Positions 9,661-19,734 of a stretch of DNA of 64,000 bases are shown piece after piece. The stretch lies in assembly GCA_020638035.1 (NCBI GenBank), contig JACKJI010000003.1, positions 62,001 to 126,000 on the forward strand. The letters are read 5' to 3'. Below the pieces are notes generated by a model. The model saw nothing but the letters and a program-made list of their open reading frames with translations, searched no databases and was not told the DNA's origin. A program made the translations under genes and the position numbers. The stretch's first letter is position 1, and the number at the start of each line of letters is the position of its first letter. Source of the DNA: Hyphomicrobiaceae bacterium (GTDB lineage: Bacteria; Pseudomonadota; Alphaproteobacteria; Rhizobiales; Hyphomicrobiaceae).

Positions 9661-9665
9661 TCTAG
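8697..9665 (+). CDS. IS481-family transposase
   Basis: A DDE transposase of 322 aa. The N-terminus has a helix-turn-helix typical of IS481 (SKAEAARRFNTTPKTVAKWVIRF, about residues 25-47) and a second HTH (LSPATVSRILKRRGL). The rve catalytic core contains the first Asp in IHIDIKKLGRF (about residue 138), the second Asp in VMTDNGSCY (about residue 222) and the Glu in NGKAERFIQT (about residue 258). The frame is intact, so it may be active. Unusually, the reading frame runs through the right inverted repeat and its TAG stop at 9663-9665 lies in the duplicated target site TCTAGA, outside the element. Confidence 0.92.
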   Translation: MDVHKNACLTPRGREQLVRAVVDDGLSKAEAARRFNTTPKTVAKWVIRFQANGVDGLRDRSSRPLSLPSLTPLATCDAVEDLRRQRRTQAAIAFELGLSPATVSRILKRRGLSLLSSLEPAEPRPRYERATPGEIIHIDIKKLGRFNAIGHRITGDRRGQSNQRQNGTAPGWEFVHVAIDDHSRIAFSQIKPSEKKEPAVAHLKAAVAYYRRLGIKVERVMTDNGSCYKSMLWARTCQELGIKHIRTKPYTPQTNGKAERFIQTALREWAYATAFETSNQRRDELPRWLHRYNWHRPHASLGGKPPISRLGLIRNNLLRYHI

Positions 9666-9666
9666 A

Positions 9667-9992
9667 GCCCGTCGTCCCGGTCGCACGACAATCCGGTGTC
9701 AAAAAACACGGCTCCGAACAAGTGATTAGCGCAGGCGCTGATGTTGCCAAACGATTGGCCCGGTTTCGTGCCTGTTTCGCCGTCACACTCCGAACCGGCC
9801 GGCCGCATGGGCGCTGACGGGATTTGCCGAGGTTCCCGAGCGCCGCTGTCGCAACGGTGCCCGCGTGTGTGACAGTCGCGGTGCTAGCGGGGGACAAAGG
9901 GATGTGATACGGCTCGCCGCGAATTTTGCGCCGCACAAGCCGATCAACGCCGGCGCCTTGCCGCCCGCTGAGGGCCGACCCCCAGGACACCC
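9667..9992. other. Intergenic region between IS and typA
   Basis: About 325 bp with no supportable gene. It should contain the typA promoter, but I saw no convincing -35/-10 pair. No second IS end is present. Confidence 0.4.
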
Positions 9993-11816
<1,824 letters not shown>

Positions 11817-11869
11817 GGCTGAGGTCGGCCGGGTCTGCAACGGCCTGCCGCGACAAGGACGACAGAAAA

Positions 11870-11908
11870 GGGCCCGCCCCGGCATTCCGGAGCGGGCCCG
11901 ATTTCTTA
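11870..11908. terminator. Bidirectional intrinsic terminator
   Basis: GGGCCCGC and GCGGGCCC form an 8-bp GC-rich stem with a 14-nt spacer, followed on the plus strand by ATTTCTT and on the minus strand by CTTTTCT. It lies between typA and the convergent Met/Gly-repeat gene and can serve both. Confidence 0.75.
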
Positions 11909-11966
11909 CATGTTACCTAACCGCGGGCAGCAAAGCCGCCATGGGCGGATTGGCACCGGCTCGCGC

Positions 11967-12374
11967 TTACTTCTTCTTCTCTTCGCCCGACATGCCGCTC
12001 ATGCCGCCCATACCCGACATTCCGCCCATGCCCTGCTGACCGGACATGCCGCTCATGCCGCCCATACCCGACATTCCGCCCATGCCCTGCTGACCGGACA
12101 TGCCGCTCATGCCGCCCATACCCGACATTCCACCCATGCCCTGCTGACCGGACATGCCGCTCATGCCGCCCATACCCGACATTCCACCCATGCCCTGCTG
12201 ACCGGACATGCCGCTCATGCCGCCCATACCCGACATTCCGCCCATGCCCTGCTGACCGGACATGCCGCTCATGCCACCCATACCGCTCATGCCCTTCTGC
12301 TCCTCGGCCGTGGCCGCGGTTGCCAACGCGCAAGCAAGAATGGCAGCACCAGCAATCTTGAGAAACTTAGACAT
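11967..12374 (-). CDS. Second secreted Met/Gly-repeat protein
   Basis: A 135-aa exported low-complexity protein, paralogous in style to the one at 6125. Residues 1-23 are a signal peptide (MSKFLKIAGAAILACALATA, cut near TAEEQ). The mature part has five near-identical 18-residue units of the form GMGGMSGMGGMSGMSGQQ, and the chain ends EEKKK. The N-terminal signal is a different sequence from that of the first paralog, so the repeat region may have spread independently or the two may have diverged. Function unknown; Met-rich composition would allow metal binding or oxidant scavenging. Confidence 0.75.
   Translation of the reverse strand: MSKFLKIAGAAILACALATAATAEEQKGMSGMGGMSGMSGQQGMGGMSGMGGMSGMSGQQGMGGMSGMGGMSGMSGQQGMGGMSGMGGMSGMSGQQGMGGMSGMGGMSGMSGQQGMGGMSGMGGMSGMSGEEKKK
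11987..12260 (-). repeat. Five tandem 54-bp repeats
   Basis: The unit recurs with an exact 54-bp period (the CTGCTGACCGGACATG word occurs at about 12033, 12087, 12141, 12195 and 12249). Copies are almost identical at DNA level, unlike the array at 6244-6681, which suggests recent expansion or gene conversion. Confidence 0.8.
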
Positions 12375-12649
12375 GGATCATTCTCCCTATGAACATCCAG
12401 TAGCGGACTGTTCGATGCGACGACCGGCACGGAACACTCGAGCTGATGTCAGTCGCCAACCAAGCCGCAGCAACCCGGCCCTCTCTCGGCTCGATTGATG
12501 AGCGGCGTACGAAGCCGCATCACGGCGAAGAGCCGAGCACGGAACGCTATCGCGCTATTGTGACGTCAGCTTTGCGCTGGCTCATTGCTCGGCGGGCGCA
12601 TGCATAAATTTTTGAAGCACTTGCCTGATGCAAATCATCCGAAGTTATC

Positions 12650-12949
12650 GTGGTCGTCGCGTCGTTGTTCGGCTCATTATTCTACGGCTTGCGTGTCGAA
12701 CGATGTGGCTCGCCGATGGGGTCGACTCTCGTGACACTTTCTCCGGTGGTGGCCGACGTAAAGCTCTCAGAGGCGGAAACCAAGACGATGACCGTCGCTC
12801 TTGCGGTTCTCGCCTGCGCGGGCGGTACGATCGAGAAGAAGGTAGTGGCGTCGAACATTTTTGGTTTCGACGAGGCCAAGTGCAAACACGGGTAGATTGA
12901 CAAGAAGCAGAACAGGGATTTCGAGCTGCGTTCGATGACACGCAACTGA
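12650..12949 (+). pseudogene. Degenerate small PepSY-like exported protein gene
   Basis: The frame reads into a segment LSEAETKTMTVALAVLACAG, then GTIEKK and FDEAKCKHG, then a TAG stop at 12893-12895, and continues in frame for IDKKQNRDFELRSMTRN before TGA at 12947-12949. The pattern (LTEAE..., a C.GG, FDEAKC.DG.YDIKL...DF) matches small PepSY-like secreted proteins I recall from this group, with the TAG at the usual Tyr/Gln position. A strong terminator follows 29 bp later, supporting a real transcription unit. The signal peptide is poorly recognisable, so the 5' end may also be damaged. Could instead be an 81-aa protein ending at the TAG. Family call is tentative. Confidence 0.35.
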
Positions 12950-12977
12950 CGCGGGAGGTCCCGACCGCAAGCCCGAT

Positions 12978-13010
12978 GCCGCCGGCCCCTGCTGGCGGCG
13001 CTTTTCGTTG
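12978..13010 (+). terminator. Intrinsic terminator
   Basis: GCCGCCGGC and GCTGGCGGC form a 9-bp stem (one G-U) with a CCCT loop, followed by GCTTTTCGTT. It lies after the degenerate small gene and overlaps the earliest possible start of the downstream helicase frame, arguing for a later helicase start. Confidence 0.7.
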
Positions 13011-13121
13011 TACACGAGAAGTGGATCCCGGTGCTTTGACTTGTCCGTCAAGCCTGCCTATGCACGCCAACGTATCGGCGGCCTATCCTGGGTAACCGGC
13101 CGCTGCGAGGAGATCCATCTG

Positions 13122-14471
13122 TTGCCGCAAGACCCGCGACTGCCCGTGCCGCAATCCGATGGAGCAGCATCGGCTGCCGTCTGGCCGGCCGGCGTCACAC
13201 CGACATCCGAATACGCGGCAGCACTCGACTTCGCGAGGGAAGGCGACGGGCATCTCTTCGTTACGGGCCGTGCCGGTACCGGAAAATCGACGCTTCTGCG
13301 TTGCCTTCGCGATGCGCTCACCATGGAGACGGTCGTTGTTGCGCCGACCGGGCTTGCGGCCGTCAACGTCGGCGGGCAGACGATTCACTCGTTTTTCGGT
13401 CTGCCGCCACGGCTCATCCGCGCTGATGATGTGCGCCGGAGCCGAAACAGCCGCGTCATGCGCCGGCTCGAGCTTCTCATTATCGATGAGATCTCGATGG
13501 TACGCTCTGACTTGATGGCGGCCATCGATCTGTCGCTGAGGTTGAACCGCGGCCGGCCACGGGAGCCATTCGGCGGTGTGCGTCTGCTGATGTTTGGCGA
13601 CTTGCACCAGCTTCCCCCGGTGGTGACAGATCCAGAGGTGGCAGAGCATCTGGAAAATACCCATGGCGGGCCGTTTTTCTTCTCCGTTGGCGCACTTCAG
13701 GAAGGGCCGGGCACGACGCTGCTGGAACTCGACCAGGTATTCCGCCAGAGCGACGAGGCGCTCTTGCACGTGCTCAACCGCGTGCGCGACGGCGAGGCCG
13801 ACGAAAGCGACCTTGCGGTGCTCAACGAGCAGGTGAACCCGGTCCGCACGTTGGGCGAAGGCGACCCCTATGTGATTCTTACCCCGACGAACGCAGCGGC
13901 GCAGCGCATCAACATGGCCTACCTCGAAGCGCTGCCCGGACAGCCGCGCACCTACGAGGCCGGAGTGACTGGCGAGTTCAACGCCGCGGCTCAGCCGACG
14001 GATCAGGTGCTGGTCCTCAAGCCCGGCGCGAAAGTAATTCTCCTGCGCAACGATCCCGATCGCCGCTGGGTCAACGGCACGATCGCGCGGATCTCGCGGC
14101 TCAACGAGCGGCAGGTGTTCGTCGACGTCGGCGGGCGGGAATACGAACTGGAGCCGGTGTCATGGGAGAGCCGCCGCTACGCCTTCGATCAGGGCGCAGA
14201 GAAGGTGGTGGAGACGGTCGCGGGGACTTTTAAACAGTTCCCCCTGCGTCTGGCCTGGGCACTCACCATCCACAAGTCGCAAGGGCTGACGCTCGATCGC
14301 GTCTACATCGATCTGGGGCGCGGCACTTTCGCGCATGGCCAGGCCTATGTCGCGCTTTCGCGCTGCCGAACGCTGCACGGCCTGGCTCTCGCTCGACCGC
14401 TCCGGCCGAGCGATATTTTGTTCGATACGAGCGCGATGGGCTATCGCGAGGTGTTTCCGCGCCTCCTGTAA
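13122..14471 (+). CDS. Pif1-like AAA ATPase / DNA helicase
   Basis: A 449-aa superfamily 1B helicase-like protein. Walker A is GRAGTGKST (residues 49-57), then the Pif1-type motif APTGLAAVNVGGQTIHSFFG, Walker B LLIIDEISMV, the motif III block FGDLHQLPPV, and a C-terminal UvrD-like motif ALTIHKSQGLTLDRVYIDL with YVALSRCR. These are the usual elements of bacterial Pif1/RecD2-like proteins, which unwind DNA 5' to 3'. I chose TTG 13122 because GAGGAG lies about 9 nt upstream and because earlier in-frame starts overlap a terminator hairpin; the extra 38 residues from 13008 have no domain. It stands alone. Confidence 0.85.
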   Translation: MPQDPRLPVPQSDGAASAAVWPAGVTPTSEYAAALDFAREGDGHLFVTGRAGTGKSTLLRCLRDALTMETVVVAPTGLAAVNVGGQTIHSFFGLPPRLIRADDVRRSRNSRVMRRLELLIIDEISMVRSDLMAAIDLSLRLNRGRPREPFGGVRLLMFGDLHQLPPVVTDPEVAEHLENTHGGPFFFSVGALQEGPGTTLLELDQVFRQSDEALLHVLNRVRDGEADESDLAVLNEQVNPVRTLGEGDPYVILTPTNAAAQRINMAYLEALPGQPRTYEAGVTGEFNAAAQPTDQVLVLKPGAKVILLRNDPDRRWVNGTIARISRLNERQVFVDVGGREYELEPVSWESRRYAFDQGAEKVVETVAGTFKQFPLRLAWALTIHKSQGLTLDRVYIDLGRGTFAHGQAYVALSRCRTLHGLALARPLRPSDILFDTSAMGYREVFPRLL

Positions 14472-14517
14472 TTGGCGGAAGCGTCTGTTTTTGCATCGCA
14501 AATGAGCATCGCACTGC

Positions 14518-14542
14518 AACAATATTGCACTGCAATATTGTT
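14518..14542. promoter_or_regulatory. 25-bp perfect palindrome upstream of phasin gene
   Basis: AACAATATTGCA and TGCAATATTGTT are perfectly inverted about a single C. The centre reads TTGCACTGCAA. It lies 225 bp upstream of the phasin start and 47 bp after the helicase stop. The TGCAnTGCA core is similar to binding sites reported for the PHB-responsive repressor PhaR (CTGCN3GCAG in Rhodobacter). No phaR gene is in the window. Confidence 0.5.
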
Positions 14543-14655
14543 CTGAGTCGGCAATACTAGTGTTTGACCCTTACGTAAGGCCGGATTTGCGTCTGTCTGT
14601 GCGCGTCGCGTATTGGCGGTTGTTCACACATTTCCGCAGGGCAATAAATTTGATG

Positions 14656-14668
14656 TTGCATTGCACAA
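14656..14668. promoter_or_regulatory. Second TGCAnTGCA-type operator-like site
   Basis: TTGCATTGCACAA lies about 100 bp upstream of the phasin start, next to the AT-rich TTATATATT that could be part of the -10 region. A repressor bound here would block the promoter. Shares the TGCAnTGCA core with 14526-14536. Confidence 0.45.
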
Positions 14669-14767
14669 TCAGGTTTGTTATATATTGCCCATCAGACGGG
14701 CAGTGTCGCCGCCCGCCTCGGAATTCTCGAGTTGAGCCCGAAACATCCCAGATCAGGAGCAAATCCC

Positions 14768-15223
14768 ATGAACGAGCAGTTCGCCCGCCAAGCCCAGGAC
14801 ATGTTCGCCGCTGCGAAGGACGCCCGCATCCCCGAGAACCTGCAGGTTATGGCCGAGGAAGGCGTCGTGAAGACCCGTGAGGCCTACCAGAAGATGAGCG
14901 CGGTCGCTAAGGACGGCGCCAAGGTCGTCGAAGAGGTTCTGCTCGCCTCGCAGGCCGGCGCCAAGGCGCTCGGCGAGAAGATGCTCCACAACACCGCCGT
15001 CAACACGGAAGCTGCGTTCGACGCCGCACAGGCGATCGCCCGCGCTAAGACTCTCCCCGAGGTTGTGCGTCTCCAGGCCGACTTCCTGCAGCAGCAGTTC
15101 GCTGTCGCCGGCGCCCAGAGCAAGGAGCTGTTCGAGCTGTCCGCCCGGGTGACGAAGCAGACGATCGACACCGTTAACGCTGCTGCCACGAAGGGCTTCG
15201 AGCAGCTCAAGAAGGCCGGCTGA
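14768..15223 (+). CDS. Phasin family protein
   Basis: Phasins coat polyhydroxyalkanoate granules or other inclusions. The 151-aa product is an amphipathic, Ala/Lys/Glu-rich helical protein without cysteines; the central part (VLLASQAGAKALGEKMLHNTAVNTEAAFDAAQAIARAKTL split over residues about 55-95) and the motif ADFLQQQFAVAGAQSKELFELS match the phasin_2 family. ATG 14768 is preceded by AGGAG at 14754-14758. Two palindromic operator-like sites lie upstream, and a strong terminator lies downstream, so it is a monocistronic, regulated unit. No PHA synthase is in the window. Confidence 0.88.
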   Translation: MNEQFARQAQDMFAAAKDARIPENLQVMAEEGVVKTREAYQKMSAVAKDGAKVVEEVLLASQAGAKALGEKMLHNTAVNTEAAFDAAQAIARAKTLPEVVRLQADFLQQQFAVAGAQSKELFELSARVTKQTIDTVNAAATKGFEQLKKAG

Positions 15224-15580
15224 TCGCCGCCGTCGGCGCGCTGCTATAATAGCGGGGAGCAGCGCTGCTGCGCATGCATCAGCAGACGCTCGGAAGCTTT
15301 CGCTTCCGGGCGTTTTTTCTTTATCCGAACGACGTGCACGTGCATCGGTTCACGGTTACCGGTCCGATGATGATATCGCCAGGAGGCGAAAGCTGGCGCG
15401 CTTCATCCTTAACATTCGAGGCGCGCGTCTTCGCACTGAACAGCAGCAAGCGTCAGCCGAACATACGCAATAGCAGGCCTCCAAGACTTGCCGTCACAAG
15501 TCGCAGAAGCAACGAAAAAATGCTGATGCCGGCGGCACGATCTGCCGAGACAAACGCATTTTTCGCGCTATAGTTGGATC
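15224..15580. other. Intergenic region phasin to GNAT gene
   Basis: Contains the phasin terminator at its left side. The remaining 250 bp hold no supportable gene or recognisable promoter. Confidence 0.4.
15286..15324 (+). terminator. Strong intrinsic terminator of phasin gene
   Basis: A 12-bp stem ACGCTCGGAAGC / GCTTCCGGGCGT with a TTTC loop is followed directly by a run of T residues (TTTTTTCTTT). It lies 63 bp after the phasin stop. Confidence 0.9.
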
Positions 15581-16090
15581 ATGCTTAGTTCGAGTGCTCA
15601 TGTACGCGTGCGTAATGGTCAGCTTTCCGATGCGAAGGCATTGGCCGACGTTTTCGAGCGTTCCTGGCGGCATGCCTATGTCGGCATCTTGCCGCGCGCT
15701 CATCTCGATTCCCTCATCCTGAGACGTGGACGCCGATGGTGGACAAGTGCCATCCGGTCTGGCGACCTCATCCTCGTGCTCGAAGTGGCCGGTGAGATCG
15801 CAGGCTACGCTTCATGCGGGCCGGCGCGGATGCGTGGCCGCTACGAAGGCGAGATCTACGAGCTGTATCTGGTGCCCGAGTATCAGGGGCTCGGGTTCGG
15901 CGAGTTCCTGTTCGAGGCTTGCCGCAACGAACTCGACCGGCGCAAACTCAATGGCCTCATCGTATGGGCCCTGGCCGACAACGACGTCGCCGCGGATTTC
16001 TACTGGCGGCGAGGCGGACGTCCGGTGCACCAGATGAAGGATCGGGTCGGCACCGTCGACATGTGCAAGGTCGGTTACGGCTGGCCGTGA
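15581..16090 (+). CDS. GNAT-family N-acetyltransferase
   Basis: A 169-aa acetyl-CoA-dependent transferase of the GNAT fold. The conserved motif A is visible as IYELYLVPEYQGLGFGEFLFEAC (about residues 88-110), where QGLGFG is the Q/RxxGxG/A acetyl-CoA loop, followed by motif B LIVWALADNDVAADFYWRRGG (about 126-146). The acceptor substrate cannot be deduced. It stands alone, downstream of the phasin terminator. Confidence 0.88.
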   Translation: MLSSSAHVRVRNGQLSDAKALADVFERSWRHAYVGILPRAHLDSLILRRGRRWWTSAIRSGDLILVLEVAGEIAGYASCGPARMRGRYEGEIYELYLVPEYQGLGFGEFLFEACRNELDRRKLNGLIVWALADNDVAADFYWRRGGRPVHQMKDRVGTVDMCKVGYGWP

Positions 16091-16488
16091 GGTCGGGCTG
16101 CGGGAGTTCAGTTCGGCGCTTGCGCAGAGTTGAGGCAGGGCCACCGGCAGGCGGCATTCCATCTCCGTTACAGTGACTGGGTCTCGGGCGCCCTGTAGCC
16201 CGCGCTCGCCGCCCGCGCGGCATTCCGCATCCGGCCGGCAGGATGCAGTTTGGCTGCGCATCGAACAAAAGGGGGGATTGCCCCGGCAGCCGTCCTCAGG
16301 CAGCTAGATTGGGTCCAAGCCACAACGGCTGGGCTCGGCACCACGATCGCTCCAACGCGTCGGGGGCGCTGGGACCAATGCCGATCGCCGGGCTGGATGC
16401 AGGATGCTTCCAACAAAGCCCCCCGGCCCTGGATGCCCCGCTACGAATGCAGCGGCCCATTCTCAAGAAACGATCCAAGGAGATCTAA
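16091..16488. other. Intergenic region upstream of ppa
   Basis: About 400 bp with no supported gene, tRNA or repeat. The ppa ribosome binding site AAGGAGATC is at its right edge. Confidence 0.4.
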
Positions 16489-17037
16489 ATGCGCATCGAC
16501 GCCATTTCTATCGGCAAGCATCCCCCTGACGACATCAACGTCATCATCGAGGTGCCCGTGGGCGGCGAGCCGATCAAGTACGAGATGGACAAGGAGGCCG
16601 GCGCACTGGTCGTCGATCGCTTTCTCTACACGCCGATGCGCTATCCAGGGAACTACGGGTTCGTCCCGCACACCCTGTCGCCCGATGGCGATCCGATCGA
16701 CGTCCTCGTGTGTAACACCCGAACGATCGTGCCAGGTGGCATCATCAACTGCCGGCCGATCGGCGTGATGGTGATGGAGGACGACGGCGGCGGCGACGAG
16801 AAGATCATCGCGGTGCCCAGCTCCAAGATCACCTCGCGTTACGATCGGATCCGCACGGTCGCCGATCTGCCACCCATCACGAAGAGCCAGATCGAGCATT
16901 TCTTCCAGCATTACAAGGATCTGGAGCCCGGAAAGTGGGTCAAGATCGTGAACTGGGGGGATGTCGACGACGCCAAGCGCGTAATCCGCGAGTCGATCGA
17001 GCGGGCCGAGGCCGCAAAGGCCCAGGGCGACGCGTAA
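16489..17037 (+). CDS. ppa: Inorganic pyrophosphatase (family I)
   Basis: Hydrolyses pyrophosphate to orthophosphate in the cytoplasm, driving biosynthetic reactions. The 182-aa product has the family I signature: VPVGGEPIKYEMDKEAGALVVDRF, then YPGNYGFVPHTLSPDGDPIDVLV, where the D..D..D metal ligands of the DGDPIDVL motif are present, and KWVKIVNWGDVDDAKRVI near the C-terminus. ATG 16489 follows AAGGAGATCTAA. A strong terminator follows. In a sulfur oxidiser it would also pull any APS/ATP-sulfurylase reactions, though none are encoded here. Confidence 0.96.
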   Translation: MRIDAISIGKHPPDDINVIIEVPVGGEPIKYEMDKEAGALVVDRFLYTPMRYPGNYGFVPHTLSPDGDPIDVLVCNTRTIVPGGIINCRPIGVMVMEDDGGGDEKIIAVPSSKITSRYDRIRTVADLPPITKSQIEHFFQHYKDLEPGKWVKIVNWGDVDDAKRVIRESIERAEAAKAQGDA

Positions 17038-17067
17038 ACCCGACTTGATCGAGCACACTTTCTTACG

Positions 17068-17110
17068 GGCCCCGGCGTTGCTATACCGCGCGCCGGGGCC
17101 TTGGTTTTCT
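17068..17110 (+). terminator. Intrinsic terminator of ppa
   Basis: GGCCCCGGCG and CGCCGGGGCC form a 10-bp stem with a 13-nt loop, followed by TTGGTTTTCTT. Confidence 0.85.
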
Positions 17111-17172
17111 TGCGCACCGACAATCAATTCCCGGGCGCGCGGTAGATCCCGGTCAGCACGGCGAGGAGTGGC

Positions 17173-17979
17173 ATGAGCGACATGAGAATCGCCGTCATGG
17201 GGGCAGGCGGGCGCATGGGACGCGAACTCGTTCGCGCGGTCCATGCCATGGCGGGCTGCACGGTCGCCGGTGGCACCGAGCAGCCGGGTTCGCCGTTCCT
17301 GGGACAGGACGTTGGTGCCGTCGCCGGCATCGGGGCGGTTGGCGCGCCGATCCTGGACGATCCGCTGGAGGTGATCGCCAAGGCCGATGCGATCCTCGAT
17401 TTCACATCACCCAGGGCGACGGTGGAGTTCGCTGGACTCGCCGCCAATGCGCGCATTGTGCACGTGATCGGCACGACGGGCTTCGGCACCGACGACGACG
17501 CAGCCATCGCAGCCGCCGCGCGTCATGCCACGATCGTCAAGGCCGGCAATATGAGCCTCGGCGTCAACTTGCTGGCCGCGATCACGCGTAAGGTGGCAGA
17601 GGCGCTCGACGCCGATTTCGACATCGAGATCGTCGAAATGCATCACCGCCACAAAGTGGATGCGCCGTCCGGCACCGCGCTGATGCTTGGCAAGGCCGCC
17701 GCAGAGGGGCGCCGGGCAACGCTGGGCGAGGTCTCGGTACGTTGTCGCGACGGACATACGGGTGCGCGCCGGCGCGGCGACATCGGCTTTCAGTCGCTGC
17801 GCGGCGGTAGCGTCGTCGGTGATCACACCGTCATGTTCGCTGGCGAAGGCGAGCGCGTCGAGCTGACCCATATCGCCAGCGACAGGGGCATCTTTGCGCG
17901 CGGCGCGGTCAAGGCTGCACTGTGGGGGCGTGGGCGCGGACCGGGTCTGTTCGCGATGACGGATGTGCTGGGACTCTGA
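17173..17979 (+). CDS. dapB: 4-hydroxy-tetrahydrodipicolinate reductase
   Basis: DapB catalyses the NAD(P)H-dependent reduction step in the diaminopimelate/lysine pathway. The 268-aa product has an N-terminal Rossmann motif AVMGAGGRMGREL (residues about 7-19), the cofactor loop IGTTGF, the catalytic E(M)HHRHKVDAPSGTAL signature (about residues 155-170; His pair and Lys) and a C-terminal RGGSVVGDHTVMF block. ATG 17173 is preceded by GCGAGGAG. It is followed 81 bp later by gpmA on the same strand, a pairing common in alphaproteobacteria. Confidence 0.96.
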   Translation: MSDMRIAVMGAGGRMGRELVRAVHAMAGCTVAGGTEQPGSPFLGQDVGAVAGIGAVGAPILDDPLEVIAKADAILDFTSPRATVEFAGLAANARIVHVIGTTGFGTDDDAAIAAAARHATIVKAGNMSLGVNLLAAITRKVAEALDADFDIEIVEMHHRHKVDAPSGTALMLGKAAAEGRRATLGEVSVRCRDGHTGARRRGDIGFQSLRGGSVVGDHTVMFAGEGERVELTHIASDRGIFARGAVKAALWGRGRGPGLFAMTDVLGL

Positions 17980-18060
17980 ACGGCGCTCCGCCGGAAACGC
18001 CGTGGCGGACCGCTTTCGCCGCCGGTCACGAGCGCGCATTGAAATGAGAGGACGAAGCGG

Positions 18061-18684
18061 ATGATGGACAACGTTCTAGTTCTGGTACGGCATGGCCAGA
18101 GCGAATGGAACCTGAAGAACCTGTTCACCGGCTGGCGCGATCCCGACCTCACCGAGAAGGGCGTGGCCGAAGCCAAGCGGGCGGGTGAAATGCTGCGCGA
18201 CCAAGGCTTCCATTTCGACATCGCCTTCACCAGCGCGCTGCACCGGGCGCAACGGACCCTCGACCTGATCCTGACAGAACTGGGTCAGACCGACCTTGAG
18301 ATCATCCGCGACCAGGCGCTCAACGAGCGCGACTATGGCGACCTGTCAGGTCTCAACAAGGACGACGCACGTAAGCGGTGGGGCGAAGAGCAGGTGCTGA
18401 TCTGGCGCCGCAGCTACGATATCGCGCCACCGGGTGGCGAGAGCCTGAAGGATACCGCGCAGCGTGTTCTGCCCTACTACAAGTCCCGGATCTGGCCCCG
18501 GCTCCAGGCAGGGCAGAACGTCATCGTGGCGGCCCACGGCAACTCCATCCGCGCGCTAATCATGTATCTGGAGGAGCTGTCGGCTCTGCAGATCCTGGAA
18601 CGCGAAGTGGCGACGGGACAGCCGATCGTTTACCGCCTCACGCAGATCGGGCAGGTCGCAGACAAGCGCGAGCTGGTCGCCTGA
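18061..18684 (+). CDS. gpmA: 2,3-bisphosphoglycerate-dependent phosphoglycerate mutase
   Basis: Interconverts 3- and 2-phosphoglycerate in glycolysis/gluconeogenesis. The 207-aa product carries the histidine phosphatase RHGQSEWN motif (His about residue 11, the phosphorylated residue), the FTGWRDPDLTEKG block, the LNERDYGDLSGLNK active-site segment, PPGGESLKDT and the second catalytic His in VAAHGNSIRAL. The length is that of the short GpmA variant typical of alphaproteobacteria. ATG 18061; an alternative ATG lies at 18064. Confidence 0.95.
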   Translation: MMDNVLVLVRHGQSEWNLKNLFTGWRDPDLTEKGVAEAKRAGEMLRDQGFHFDIAFTSALHRAQRTLDLILTELGQTDLEIIRDQALNERDYGDLSGLNKDDARKRWGEEQVLIWRRSYDIAPPGGESLKDTAQRVLPYYKSRIWPRLQAGQNVIVAAHGNSIRALIMYLEELSALQILEREVATGQPIVYRLTQIGQVADKRELVA

Positions 18685-18929
18685 AAGTCCACGGGCGAAC
18701 GGCGAGCGCCGGTAGCACGATCAGATCGTAGTCTCCGATAACCGTAGACCAGCGCGGTTGCGATCCGTCAGATCGTGCCGCGTTGCGCGCTCATGTCTTC
18801 AGTCAGTTGTGGCCGGCGCGCACTTGACCGCGACGCCGTTGCCGTTGTCGATTGCGCGACGGCGCGCTGCAAACCGGCGCTGCCGATATCTCTTCGAATT
18901 CGTTAGTTGATGTTTCCTGGAGCATTAGA

Positions 18930-19529
18930 ATGGCGCTCGATGACCTGCCGGGGCGGACCGACGACGACGGTTCGCGACGCAACCGCGATCGCTGGATCGG
19001 TGTCTACATAGGCGTGCTGGCAGTGCTGCTCGCGATCACGTCGATGGGCGGTGACAATGCCGCCAAGGAAGCGACACTCAAGAACATCGCAGCGTCCAAC
19101 ATGTGGTCGTTCTTCCAGGCCAAGAACATTCGCCGGCAGCTCTTGCGCGCGCACACCGAGGACCTCGAGCTGCTGTTGGCGACCACGCCCACGCTGACAC
19201 CCGAACAGCGCCAGCGGATCGAAGAAAAGATCGCGGCCAACAAGGCAACCGACGCCCGGCTGACCAGCGATCCGGAAAGCAAGGAAGGGCTCGACGAGTT
19301 GTTCCAGCGCGGCAAGGCGCTGGAAAAGGAGCGGGACCTCGCCATGATGCAGGATCCCTATTTCGATTACGCGCAGGCGTGTCTGCAGATCGCCATCGTG
19401 CTCGCTTCCATCGCCATCATCTCCGGCGGACTGCCGCTGCTCGTGCTGAGCGGGCTGTTGGGGCTTGCAGGTCTGCTGCTGTCGTTCAATGGGTTTACGA
19501 TGCTCGCCAACCTGCCGGGCATGAACTGA
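18930..19529 (+). CDS. DUF4337-family membrane protein
   Basis: A 199-aa integral membrane protein of unknown function. It has an N-terminal helix (WIGVYIGVLAVLLAITSMGG, about 18-37), a soluble helical middle with the conserved pattern NIAASNMWSFFQAKNIR and a charged coiled-coil-like stretch, then two C-terminal helices (IAIVLASIAIISGGLPLLVLSGLLG region and LLLSFNGFTML). This arrangement matches the DUF4337 family. The start is ATG 18930, with TGGAG about 9 nt upstream; a longer frame from 18852 adds 26 unlikely residues. Confidence 0.75.
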   Translation: MALDDLPGRTDDDGSRRNRDRWIGVYIGVLAVLLAITSMGGDNAAKEATLKNIAASNMWSFFQAKNIRRQLLRAHTEDLELLLATTPTLTPEQRQRIEEKIAANKATDARLTSDPESKEGLDELFQRGKALEKERDLAMMQDPYFDYAQACLQIAIVLASIAIISGGLPLLVLSGLLGLAGLLLSFNGFTMLANLPGMN

Positions 19530-19734
19530 CGTCGGTGGCGCGATCGATCTTGTGCCGGCACGTGGGATTACCTCCAGCAATGGGGGGACGTGGTGTTGTC
19601 GAGGCCGAACCCGAGAGCCTGATCGTCCGCGATGACAACGCGTGTCTGCGTCTCGGGCGTAACGGAGACTCTCAAACATGGACCTGGGTGCAGGCCGCTG
19701 TGGACTGAAGTGAGCCCAACAGGATTGAACCGCC

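Noticed and set aside
11910..12392. Plus-strand His/Ala-rich repeat protein over the 54-bp repeats
   Set aside because: The minus-strand frame has a signal peptide and family-like Met/Gly repeats matching the gene at 6125; the plus-strand frame is its mirror.
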